Source: JAGLTA01 sp023142625
Lineage (GTDB): Bacteria; Patescibacteriota; Patescibacteriia; JAACEG01
Assembly: GCA_030641665.1 (NCBI GenBank)
Contig: DAOWHA010000036.1
Location: forward strand, 1 to 15,665
Direction of reading: 5' to 3'
Length of the DNA: 15,665 nucleotides
The position numbers were made by a program, and so were the translations under genes. The notes beneath the pieces are model-generated. The model saw only the letters and a program-made list of their open reading frames with translations, was not told the origin of the DNA and did no database searches. Below are positions 7,446 through 13,729 of this stretch, piece by piece. The first letter of the stretch is position 1. Every line of letters starts with the position of its first letter.

Positions 7446-8255
7446 TTATGGATCGGGAAATGTATTTTTTTCGCAAACAACGATGACACAGCGGTTCTCT
7501 TCCGCTACGCCGAATTTTCGAGTTTCTCCTCCTTTTTCGGGCTCAATTCCCTCAAGATCGTTTGGTCTATGAAGCACTAAACGATTTAGAACCGATTGCG
7601 CTCTTTGACCTGATAATAACAAATTATCCTTATGACCATCAGTATTTGTATAACCGATGATCCTTAAATGTTTAAGATTGTTTATTTTGTCAACGATCAG
7701 TGTCAGATCGTCAACTTGCTCTTCTATATTGTTATGTTTCAGGGAAAAACTACCTTCGGCGAAAGGGCCGATGCGGAAAATTTGATATTTATTCTTTTCC
7801 TCTTTTAGTTTTATACCGTGAATAACCGCAGTTTTTCCGAGTTCATCAACTCTTTTTTTGAGCCGATTAAATTCAGATTTACTAACTTCAGATTTTTTAA
7901 TCTGAATTTTTAGAGCAGGTGTCTGGGTGGTAACTGATTTTTCGGTTGGGGCAGGAGTGGGTGCTGGAGAAGTTTTTTCTTCACGAATTACTGAAGTCAA
8001 ATCATTTAATCCCGCGATCATCGCGTCCATTTTTTGTTCCAGCTCACTGTTTTGCGCAGGAAGTTCGTTTTTTGGTTCAGGTTGGATATATTCCAGCGCG
8101 CTTTTGGCTGCTTCCTTTTCCGCTAAGTGTTTTGCCACAGCGGTTTTGTAAATATCAGTTTGAGTCGTCGATGTCGGCAACTGCTTAATAGCGCAAGCGC
8201 TACCAAGTATACAAATACTAATAACTATAAATATTTTTAAAACAAATTTTTGCAT
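7446..8255 (-). CDS. OmpA-C-like protein, probable lipoprotein
   Basis: A 269-residue exported protein. Residues 1-21 form a hydrophobic export signal ending ILGSAC; C21 is a plausible lipid attachment site, though the lipobox is imperfect because Leu is at -4. A Pro/Thr-rich linker lies at about 95-118 and a helical segment at 121-156. The OmpA-like peptidoglycan-binding domain is at about 162-262, with GYTNTDG (201-207), NLLLSGQRAQSVLNRL (211-226), a GG at 242-243 and ENRCVIVV (253-260). The usual Asp of the GxTD motif, one of two residues that hold diaminopimelate in this family, is Asn204 here; the partner Arg218 is present. Its SD (AAAGGAG) overlaps the stop of the upstream gene, so translation is likely coupled. 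It is last in the three-gene minus-strand unit. Confidence 0.88.
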   Translation of the reverse strand: MQKFVLKIFIVISICILGSACAIKQLPTSTTQTDIYKTAVAKHLAEKEAAKSALEYIQPEPKNELPAQNSELEQKMDAMIAGLNDLTSVIREEKTSPAPTPAPTEKSVTTQTPALKIQIKKSEVSKSEFNRLKKRVDELGKTAVIHGIKLKEEKNKYQIFRIGPFAEGSFSLKHNNIEEQVDDLTLIVDKINNLKHLRIIGYTNTDGHKDNLLLSGQRAQSVLNRLVLHRPNDLEGIEPEKGGETRKFGVAEENRCVIVVCEKNTFPDP

Positions 8256-8262
8256 GATTTTT

Positions 8263-8269
8263 CTCCTTT
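8263..8269 (-). promoter_or_regulatory. Shine-Dalgarno site of the OmpA-like gene
   Basis: On the minus strand, AAAGGAG lies 7 bases before the ATG at 8255 and overlaps the TAA stop of the upstream gene at 8268-8270. It fixes the start and suggests translational coupling. No plus-strand gene in the window has such a site. Confidence 0.85.
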
Positions 8270-9050
8270 ATTCGTTAGCGATTTCGTTTATGATTTTTTT
8301 ATATTCATTTTTATTAAAATGAATTATGACCTTAAAGTGTCCGTAGGGAAGATGAACATATTCGGAATTCCCTTTTCCGCCGCTAATACTGCCGGAACCT
8401 CCGCCACCGAGTTCTTGCGTCCCTCCGCTTATAGCGGACAAGAAACTTAATACTCCTAAGTTGAATCCGCCACTCTCCATTCGCCTATTAGCGCCTTCTC
8501 CAGAAACGATTAGAGTTTTTCCGCCCATATTTAGAGCCTCTATCGCCGCCATTGCGCCAACAGCTCGCGAGTGGTCAAAATAACCTTTTCCTAAGACGCT
8601 AATAGCGCCTATCTCAATCACTATTTTATTGAACGGTTTATTTTCTTGTATTAAGATTTGGATTACATCATCCTCGCTTTGTTCAGATTCATCAACGATT
8701 TGGTTGAAATAATTATCAACCTTTACTTGGGCAAATTTCTGTCCATATATTATTGTCTCCAATTCCGTCCTAGTCCAAAAGGGTTTATGTCTAACCATTT
8801 CTTGAAATGAATTAAAATTGTATGGCAGAGTCGCTTTTTCAAAGTGTTGCTGGTCTGCTTGAAAAAGCATTAAACTAGGGTTGAACGGAAGTTGTCTTTG
8901 TTGTGGCTCGCTTCCTTCAAAAATTTGGCTGAGATTTAGCCCAGCCGAAGATTTAGTGATAGCTTGCGCTCCAGCCGATATATCGCCAGCTTTTGCAGGA
9001 CTAACGAATAGCAGGCAACCGATAATACCAATCAAAAATTTAGTTTTCAT
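8268..9050 (-). CDS. Unrecognised secreted protein with glycine-rich segment
   Basis: Not recognised; 260 residues from the ATG at 9050. That start is chosen over an in-frame TTG at 9065 because AAAGGAG lies 5 bases before it and it opens directly into a signal peptide (MKTKFLIGIIGCLLFVSPAKA, cleavage after AKA at 19-21). The mature part has a Gln-rich N-terminal region and a probable alpha/beta region with FNKIVIEIGAISVLGKGYF (140-158), RAVGAMAAIEALNMGGKTLIVSGEG (162-186) and a Ser/Gly stretch at about 207-227 (ISGGTQELGGGGSGSISGG). It ends in a Lys-rich helix. There is no further membrane segment and only one Cys, in the signal peptide, so disulfides are excluded. It sits between a small secreted Gly/Ser-rich protein and an OmpA-like protein, which suggests an envelope or extracellular role. 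Confidence 0.8.
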   Translation of the reverse strand: MKTKFLIGIIGCLLFVSPAKAGDISAGAQAITKSSAGLNLSQIFEGSEPQQRQLPFNPSLMLFQADQQHFEKATLPYNFNSFQEMVRHKPFWTRTELETIIYGQKFAQVKVDNYFNQIVDESEQSEDDVIQILIQENKPFNKIVIEIGAISVLGKGYFDHSRAVGAMAAIEALNMGGKTLIVSGEGANRRMESGGFNLGVLSFLSAISGGTQELGGGGSGSISGGKGNSEYVHLPYGHFKVIIHFNKNEYKKIINEIANE

Positions 9051-9055
9051 TTTAA

Positions 9056-9062
9056 CTCCTTT
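9056..9062 (-). promoter_or_regulatory. Shine-Dalgarno site deciding the start at 9050
   Basis: Minus-strand AAAGGAG with 5 bases to the ATG at 9050. It selects this ATG over the TTG at 9065, which would lie upstream of the SD itself. Confidence 0.85.
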
Positions 9063-9074
9063 CAAAAGGTTTTC

Positions 9075-9106
9075 TAGCGTACGCCCCTTTTTAGAAGCGT
9101 ACGCTA
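9075..9106. other. Intergenic hairpin built on GCGTACGC
   Basis: TAGCGTACGC (9075-9084) and GCGTACGCTA (9097-9106) form a perfect 10-base-pair stem with a 12-base loop. Each arm also contains nearly all of the self-complementary 10-mer AGCGTACGCT. It lies between the first and second genes of the minus-strand unit. No U-tract follows the stem on the minus strand, so it is more likely an attenuating, RNA-stabilising or protein-binding element than a full terminator. Confidence 0.75.
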
Positions 9107-9117
9107 TGCGGTTTATA

Positions 9118-9489
9118 TTAAGGTCTCGGCGGTCTGATTTTTGGTAGTCTAACTGAAGAGTTAGACCAAATCTCTCCGCCTGAACTTATATCTAAGTCCA
9201 AGTTACTGAAACCAGCGGAAAAGGAAACATTAGTGTTTGTATTCCCGCCAGTCGAGCCAGATCCGCGTCCAGACACTCCTTCAAACATATAATTGCCGAT
9301 ACCGTTGGCATAGGTGCCGAAATTATCCTTGTTAAAAAATGATCCGGTTTCAAAAATCCCTCCGCCCTCAAATGACGAGGATGGCTGAAAAGGGGACGGA
9401 CAGTGAAAAAGTCCGTCTGCAAACGATGGCGCCGCGATAAATAACGCGGCAAAAATTGCGACAATAAGAGCAAAAAGATTTTTTTTCAT
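9118..9489 (-). CDS. Small secreted Gly/Ser-rich protein
   Basis: Not recognised; 123 residues from the ATG at 9489. A classical signal peptide (Lys-Lys, then a hydrophobic core, cleavage after SFA) covers about 1-24. The mature chain is rich in Gly, Ser, Asn and Phe (SFEGGGIFETG, GRGSGSTGGNTNTNVSFSAG) and ends in PKIRPPRP. It has one mature Cys and no membrane segment. Composition suggests a structural or surface-exposed, perhaps beta-forming, protein. The start is chosen because AAAGGA lies 6 bases upstream and the signal peptide begins there; the frame is open further, to an ATG at 9564 next to a perfect SD-like sequence, so a 25-residue-longer form is possible. It is first in the minus-strand unit. 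Confidence 0.75.
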   Translation of the reverse strand: MKKNLFALIVAIFAALFIAAPSFADGLFHCPSPFQPSSSFEGGGIFETGSFFNKDNFGTYANGIGNYMFEGVSGRGSGSTGGNTNTNVSFSAGFSNLDLDISSGGEIWSNSSVRLPKIRPPRP

Positions 9490-9495
9490 GGTTTT

Positions 9496-9501
9496 TCCTT
9501 T
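9496..9501 (-). promoter_or_regulatory. Shine-Dalgarno site for the start at 9489
   Basis: Minus-strand AAAGGA with 6 bases to the ATG at 9489, directly before the signal peptide. It competes with the stronger site at 9563-9575 for defining the start of the same frame. Confidence 0.65.
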
Positions 9502-9562
9502 CATAAAAAAGTTTTTTTGAAAAATTAAAAAAAATTCCGATACCTTAGCCGTTTTTTTCAGC

Positions 9563-9575
9563 ATCACCTCCTTTC
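9563..9575 (-). promoter_or_regulatory. Perfect 13-base complement of the 16S rRNA 3' tail
   Basis: Minus-strand GAAAGGAGGTGAT matches the full complement of the conserved bacterial 16S 3' end. Only 2 bases separate GGAGG from the ATG at 9562-9564 (overlapping the element), too few for usual initiation, while a CTG follows with 5. Either start reads in frame into the secreted protein at 9489. It could direct an N-terminally extended product, a leader peptide-like start, or act as a ribosome standby site. Confidence 0.6.
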
Positions 9576-9614
9576 AATTTTGTTAAATATCCAGTTGTCA
9601 ATGTGCGATAAATT

Positions 9615-9642
9615 ATCTTAACACGGTTTAAAAATATTTCAA
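9615..9642 (-). promoter_or_regulatory. Candidate promoter of the exported-protein unit
   Basis: On the minus strand, TTGAAA (9637-9642) and TAAGAT (9615-9620) are 16 bases apart. A perfect TTGACA also occurs at 9596-9601 but without a good -10 at the right distance. Transcription would begin near 9608 and include the perfect SD-like element. A promoter is needed here for the divergent unit; which hexamers serve is uncertain. Confidence 0.4.
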
Positions 9643-9660
9643 GGAGCAGATTTGAAAAAA

Positions 9661-9689
9661 TTGCGTTCTTTGACTTTTTTTGCTATACT
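9661..9689 (+). promoter_or_regulatory. Extended -10 promoter of the Clp-type ATPase
   Basis: TGC-TATACT at 9681-9689 is an extended -10 element; a weak -35 (TTGCGT, 9661-9666) lies 17 bases before TATACT. Transcription would start near 9696 and leave a leader of about 20 bases with no SD before the ATG at 9718. A TTGACT at 9670 is too close to serve as -35. Confidence 0.6.
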
Positions 9690-9717
9690 GTAAAGTAAAT
9701 AAATTTATTTTACACTA

Positions 9718-12498
9718 ATGGCAGAGCAAAATAAAAAAGAAAAAAAACAAGAGTTTCAGGTTGTAAAATGCGGCAATTGCGGAGGGAGCGGAAAAGTTGA
9801 TAATAAAATTTGCGCGGCATGCAAAGGGCTTGGCGTTGTTTTTTGGTTTAATAATACGCTATTCTATTGGGGGCGAAAAATTAACGCCGTGAGCATTTTT
9901 GAAAATAGAATGGAAAAGATAGTTCGCGCGATTATCAACGGAGTTCTGTTTGTTTTTAGTTTAGCGGGAGTGTCAAGCCTTATTTTTTATATTTATAATC
10001 AGGGAGTTGAAAATATTATCACCGAACAATTTTGGCTGGAGCAGAATTGGCAGATGGCGCTTTTTTGGATGAGCGCCATAGCGATAATGTATCTGTTTTA
10101 TCGCATAGACAAAGAATCAACCTTGACTGAAAAAGTCAAGAAAAGAAAATTTAACAAAGCCGTAGAAGTTTTTTTATCTGAAAATCCATGGGAAGAGATT
10201 GCTAATCTGCCTAAAAAATCTAAAACTGATATTTCTAAATCTTTTAATATTGAAAGCATTAAAGCAATAGAAGAGGCGTGGCGTCTGGCAGATAAGTTTA
10301 ATCATAATCAGGTTATGCCGCTGCATATTTTGGCCGCCCTGCTGTTTTGCCCGAAAATCAATCTGCTTTTAGCGCGGCTGGGAGTTAAAATTGAAGAAGT
10401 CGCGAAAAAAGTAAATCGGCTTTTTAATCGCTTTGATTCAATGGAGGATAATAATAAAAGTTTGGATTTGTCCGTTAAATGCAAGCAAAATTTATTTAAC
10501 GCTTATTATGAAGCGCATAAAGCGCGGAAGCCGCAGACAGATGTTGACGATCTGCTGTTAGCTATAGTCAAGCAGGATAATATTGCCAGAGAAATTTTAT
10601 ACGATTTAAAAATTGATCTAAACAAAATAAGAAATGTGGTTGAATGGATAAGAGTAAATGATTTATTAGTTAATCAGAGCCGACAGTTTAGAAAAAGCGC
10701 TATTTTTAAGCCAAAAGGAGGATTAGATAGGGCGATGACAGCGGCTGCGACTCCTACGCTTGACCATTTTTCGCAAGATTTGACGCTTCTTGCGAAATTT
10801 GGCTATTTAGAGCCGTGCGTCGGGCGAGATCATGAGATTGAGGATATTTTTCGCGCTATGGAAGCTAGCAGGCAGAGCGTTATTTTAACAGGAAATCCAG
10901 GAGTTGGAAAGATGAATATTATTGAAGGAATAGCCCGCTTAATGGCTGCGGAAGATGTTCCTGAAATAATTCAGGACAAGCGGTTGGTTAGTTTGAGCGT
11001 AGCTCGGCTTGTGAGCGGCGCTCGTCCGGCAGAAGCCCAAGGGCGATTGATGAAAATTATTGACGAAATACGCCGCTCCGGAAACATCATCCTTTTTGTT
11101 CAAGATATTCAGGATATGTCAGGAATAACTTCAGGGTCAGAAGAGAGTTTAGATCTTTCAGAAGTTTTAGTGGCGGAAATGTCCAAAGGCAGTTTTTTTT
11201 GTTTTGCCACAGCGAGCAGCATTGATTATTCGCGCTATATAGAAAATACAGCATTGGGAAATGTGATGCAAAAAATTAATATTAGCGAACCAGAATTAAA
11301 TCAGGCGATTCAAATTTTAGAAGCGAAAACAGGAAGAATTGAATATCAAAACAGAGTTTATTTTTCTTACGGAGCGATTGAGCAAGCCGTGAAACTGTCA
11401 GACAGGTATATTCACGACCGTTTTTTGCCAGAAAAGGCGATTAAAATTATTGAACAGGCGGCGGTTTTTATAAGGAAAAAGAAAGGGTATAAAGCCGTTG
11501 TTTTAGCGGAAGATGTCGCGGAGCTGATTTCACAGAAAGTTAAAATTCCTTTAACTAAAATTACTGAAAAAGAGGGAGAAAAGCTGTTAAAATTAGAGCA
11601 AGAGATACATTTGCGAATTGTCGGACAAGAAGAAGCTGTTAAAATGGTTTCCGCAGCGCTAAGAAGAGCAAGGGCTGAATTGCGCGATATTAATCGTCCG
11701 ATCGCGAACTTTCTTTTTTTAGGTCCGACCGGAGTCGGCAAGACAGAATTAGCAAAAACAGTCGCCGAGGTCTATTTTGGTGCTGAAGATAATATGGTTC
11801 GTCTTGATATGAGCGAATATCAGGAAGCAGGAAGCATTAATAAGTTGATAGGATCGCCTCCTGAAAAAGGCGGCGGCGGAACAGGCGGATATTTAACCGA
11901 AGCTGTCCGTAAAAATCCTTTTACTCTGCTTTTGCTTGATGAAATTGAAAAAGCTCATCCAGATATTTTAAACGCATTTTTACAGTTAATGGATGACGGG
12001 CGTCTCACAGACGGACTTGGGAGGACGGTCAATTTTACAAATGTTATTTTAATCGCGACTTCTAATGCTGGAACTTATTTTATTCAAGAAAAGATAAAAG
12101 AGAATTGGAAGATTGAGCATATAAGAGAAAAGTTAATTAATGAAAAAATAAAATCTTATTTCGCGCCTGAATTTATAAACCGTTTTGACGGAGTGATTGT
12201 TTTTAAGCCGCTTAATATGAGCGAAGTCGTATCTATCGCTAAATTGCTGCTTAAAAAAGTTGAACAAAGGTTGGCAAGCAAGGGGATAAATTTGCGAGTG
12301 CCGGAAGCCGTTGTGAATGAATTAGCGCGCCGCGGATTTGATCCAAAGTTCGGCGCCAGACCGCTAAGAAGAGTGATACAAGAGAGCGTTGATAATACTT
12401 TGGCGAATTATTTAATTCGCGGAAAAATAAACAGGCGCGACACGGTAATTTTAGAGCAAGGCGGAAAGATAAGAATTGAGAAAGCGTCAAGACTATAA
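9718..12498 (+). CDS. Membrane-anchored Clp/Hsp100 ATPase with degenerate first AAA+ domain
   Basis: A 926-residue protein unfoldase relative of ClpA/ClpC. In order: a DnaJ-like zinc ribbon (C18-x2-C21-GGSGK and C32-x2-C35-KGLG); two membrane segments (about 69-93 and 111-129); Clp_N repeats (about 180-310); AAA1 (about 360-585); AAA2 (about 615-850) and the C-terminal small domain (about 850-926). AAA2 is intact: GPTGVGKT (669-676), LLLLDEIE (737-744), sensor TSN, Asn-Arg at 821-822 and GARPLRR (879-885). AAA1 is not: Walker A ends in Lys-Met (GNPGVGKM, 392-399), the Walker B acidic pair reads Gln-Asp (VQDI, 461-464) and the arginine finger region reads ALGNVMQ instead of ALERRFQ. There is no coiled-coil M domain and no clear [LIV]-G-F ClpP loop. 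Both termini of the membrane hairpin would be cytoplasmic. No SD. Confidence 0.93.
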   Translation: MAEQNKKEKKQEFQVVKCGNCGGSGKVDNKICAACKGLGVVFWFNNTLFYWGRKINAVSIFENRMEKIVRAIINGVLFVFSLAGVSSLIFYIYNQGVENIITEQFWLEQNWQMALFWMSAIAIMYLFYRIDKESTLTEKVKKRKFNKAVEVFLSENPWEEIANLPKKSKTDISKSFNIESIKAIEEAWRLADKFNHNQVMPLHILAALLFCPKINLLLARLGVKIEEVAKKVNRLFNRFDSMEDNNKSLDLSVKCKQNLFNAYYEAHKARKPQTDVDDLLLAIVKQDNIAREILYDLKIDLNKIRNVVEWIRVNDLLVNQSRQFRKSAIFKPKGGLDRAMTAAATPTLDHFSQDLTLLAKFGYLEPCVGRDHEIEDIFRAMEASRQSVILTGNPGVGKMNIIEGIARLMAAEDVPEIIQDKRLVSLSVARLVSGARPAEAQGRLMKIIDEIRRSGNIILFVQDIQDMSGITSGSEESLDLSEVLVAEMSKGSFFCFATASSIDYSRYIENTALGNVMQKINISEPELNQAIQILEAKTGRIEYQNRVYFSYGAIEQAVKLSDRYIHDRFLPEKAIKIIEQAAVFIRKKKGYKAVVLAEDVAELISQKVKIPLTKITEKEGEKLLKLEQEIHLRIVGQEEAVKMVSAALRRARAELRDINRPIANFLFLGPTGVGKTELAKTVAEVYFGAEDNMVRLDMSEYQEAGSINKLIGSPPEKGGGGTGGYLTEAVRKNPFTLLLLDEIEKAHPDILNAFLQLMDDGRLTDGLGRTVNFTNVILIATSNAGTYFIQEKIKENWKIEHIREKLINEKIKSYFAPEFINRFDGVIVFKPLNMSEVVSIAKLLLKKVEQRLASKGINLRVPEAVVNELARRGFDPKFGARPLRRVIQESVDNTLANYLIRGKINRRDTVILEQGGKIRIEKASRL

Positions 12499-12546
12499 TA
12501 CAATATCATTATATAATAAATAAAAATAATTTTTAACAAAAAATTT

Positions 12547-12894
12547 ATGGAAACAATTGAAAATAAAATAGAAAATTTGCTAGAGGAGGAAAATCAGACA
12601 GAAATATACACAGTTGAAGAAGCGGAGGAGATTAGAAAAGAGAAAATACTGCTTTATAGAGAATTACTTACATCAATGAAAGCAGTGGGAAAAATATTAA
12701 ATTTTACTGATTTAATAAAAATAATTTCCAAAGAAGTATTTAGAAATCTTTCAGATACCGAGAAAGAAAAGCATATTTTTATCCATGTTTTTGCTGGCTC
12801 TACAATTAAGCAAGAATCGATTTTTGACGAAAAAGACAGAAAAGCGGAAAAGATGTTGAAAGAAGAATTAGAGAAGTTAAAAGCGGAAAAATAA
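12547..12894 (+). CDS. Small charged helical protein after the Clp-type gene
   Basis: Not recognised; 115 residues. It is Glu/Lys-rich and probably helical from end to end: an acidic N-terminal part (about 1-30), a more hydrophobic central part (ELLTSMKAVGKILNFTDLIKIISKEVF, about 39-65) and a basic-acidic C-terminal helix (KAEKMLKEELEKLKAEK). No signal peptide, membrane segment or Cys. It starts 48 bases after the Clp-type ATPase and a strong terminator follows, so the two are probably one transcription unit; an adaptor or cofactor role is possible but is inference from position only. TATAAT-like strings at 12494-12499 and 12512-12517 could give it a separate start, without good -35 partners. 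Confidence 0.7.
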   Translation: METIENKIENLLEEENQTEIYTVEEAEEIRKEKILLYRELLTSMKAVGKILNFTDLIKIISKEVFRNLSDTEKEKHIFIHVFAGSTIKQESIFDEKDRKAEKMLKEELEKLKAEK

Positions 12895-12907
12895 ATTTTA
12901 ATAAATA

Positions 12908-12946
12908 CCCCGCCTCAGTTTTTCAAACTGTGGCGGGGCTGTTTTT
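12908..12946 (+). terminator. Strong GC-rich intrinsic terminator
   Basis: CCCCGCCTCAGTTT (12908-12921) and AAACTGTGGCGGGG (12925-12938) form a 14-pair stem with one mismatch and a 3-base loop, followed by CTGTTTTT. It ends the Clp-type transcription unit. The upstream side has no A-run, so it is one-directional. Confidence 0.92.
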
Positions 12947-13022
12947 ATGAATAAGTTCACTCACATATTGGAATACAAATAGACTTAAAAATAAAAATTT
13001 GGATTTTTAGTAAAATTAAATT

Positions 13023-13613
13023 ATGAAAAAGCAGATTTGCATTAAGCAATATCGTTGCGTTGAATTGCAAAATAATAAAGTAGAATATATATTAAAAATA
13101 AGCAAGCGGTCGAAAAGGATGCGCTTGACGGTTTATTGCGATTGCAGTTTCGTGGTGACAAAGCCGATAGGGCTAAGCGAGAGTATTGTTGAAAAATTTA
13201 TCGCGCAAAAATCGGATTGGATTTTGTTAAAATTGGAATATTTTAAAAAATTCAAAAGAGGTTCATTTAAAGACAGCAGCGGAAATTATTTAAAGCATAA
13301 AGCCGCCGCTTTTGAATTTGTGAACAAAAAAGTTGTTCACCTTAATAGAATCTATAATTTTAGATTTAATAAAATAAGCGTTAGAAATCAAAAAACAAGA
13401 TGGGGCAGCTGTTCAATAAAAGGCAATATGAATTTTAATTACAAAATATTGTTTCTTTCAGAATATATTGCGGATTATATTATAGTTCACGAATTGTGCC
13501 ATTTAGAGGAATTTAACCATTCGCGAAAATTTTGGAATTTAGTCGCAAAAACTGTCCCTAATTATTTAGAGATTAGAAAACAGCTTAAGCGCGAAGGGAT
13601 CAACTATTTTTAG
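13023..13613 (+). CDS. YgjP-like zinc metallopeptidase (DUF45/M48-like)
   Basis: A 196-residue gluzincin-type protein. The family signature is plain: TRWGSCSIKGNMNFNYKILF (125-144), then VHELCHLEEFNHSRKFW (155-171). H156 and H160 with H166 would bind zinc and E157 would be the catalytic base. The N-terminal half contains the strand-rich region IKQYRCVELQNNKVEYILKISKRSKRMRLTVY (7-38), also usual in the family. Length is slightly below the typical 220-240. There is no signal peptide, so it is cytoplasmic. Substrate is not known for this family with certainty; some members sit next to type I restriction genes, which is not the case here. It follows a strong terminator, so it should have its own promoter; TTGGAA (12968) and ATAAAA (12991) at 17 bases are a weak candidate. 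No SD; the stop is TAG, the only one among the genes here. Confidence 0.9.
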   Translation: MKKQICIKQYRCVELQNNKVEYILKISKRSKRMRLTVYCDCSFVVTKPIGLSESIVEKFIAQKSDWILLKLEYFKKFKRGSFKDSSGNYLKHKAAAFEFVNKKVVHLNRIYNFRFNKISVRNQKTRWGSCSIKGNMNFNYKILFLSEYIADYIIVHELCHLEEFNHSRKFWNLVAKTVPNYLEIRKQLKREGINYF

Positions 13614-13624
13614 TTTTTGCGGGA

Positions 13625-13653
13625 TTGAAAGATTGGAAATAATAATGTATAAT
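13625..13653 (+). promoter_or_regulatory. acs: Sigma-70-like promoter of the acetyl-CoA synthetase
   Basis: TTGAAA (13625-13630) and a perfect TATAAT (13648-13653) are 17 bases apart, the best promoter match in the window. Transcription would start near 13660, giving a leader of about 40 or 70 bases depending on the start codon, with a long hairpin inside it. Confidence 0.65.
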
Positions 13654-13675
13654 ATTAATAAATTTTAATATTTAA

Positions 13676-13720
13676 TTTTAAATCGTAAAATAATTATTTA
13701 TGATATTTTACGGTTTAAGA
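13676..13720 (+). promoter_or_regulatory. Long hairpin over the first acs start codon
   Basis: Bases 13676-13692 and 13704-13720 can form a 17-pair stem (two G-U wobbles, no mismatch) with an 11-base loop. The loop contains the ATG at 13700-13702; the second in-frame ATG is 9 bases past the stem. It may control which start is used or how efficiently the gene is translated. Confidence 0.55.
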
Positions 13721-13729
13721 AATTTTTTT

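Noticed and set aside
7927..8450. Three plus-strand open frames within the minus-strand genes
   Set aside because: They mirror the OmpA-like and secreted-protein coding sequences, lack start signals, and have low-complexity Ser/Phe-rich translations typical of antisense shadows.
9063..9065. TTG as start of the 260-residue secreted protein
   Set aside because: It would overlap the SD, and the ATG at 9050 has correct spacing and opens into a signal peptide.
9562..9576. Plus-strand CATCACCTCCTTTC as a remnant of a 16S rRNA 3' end
   Set aside because: The sequence before it does not resemble the conserved 16S end; it is better read as a minus-strand SD complement.
9670..9689. TTGACT with TATACT as a -35/-10 pair
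   Set aside because: Only 8 bases separate them, too few for sigma-70; TATACT works better as an extended -10 with TTGCGT.
11412..11741. Minus-strand open frame opposite the Clp AAA2 domain
   Set aside because: Antisense of the conserved Walker A region; the plus-strand frame is certain.
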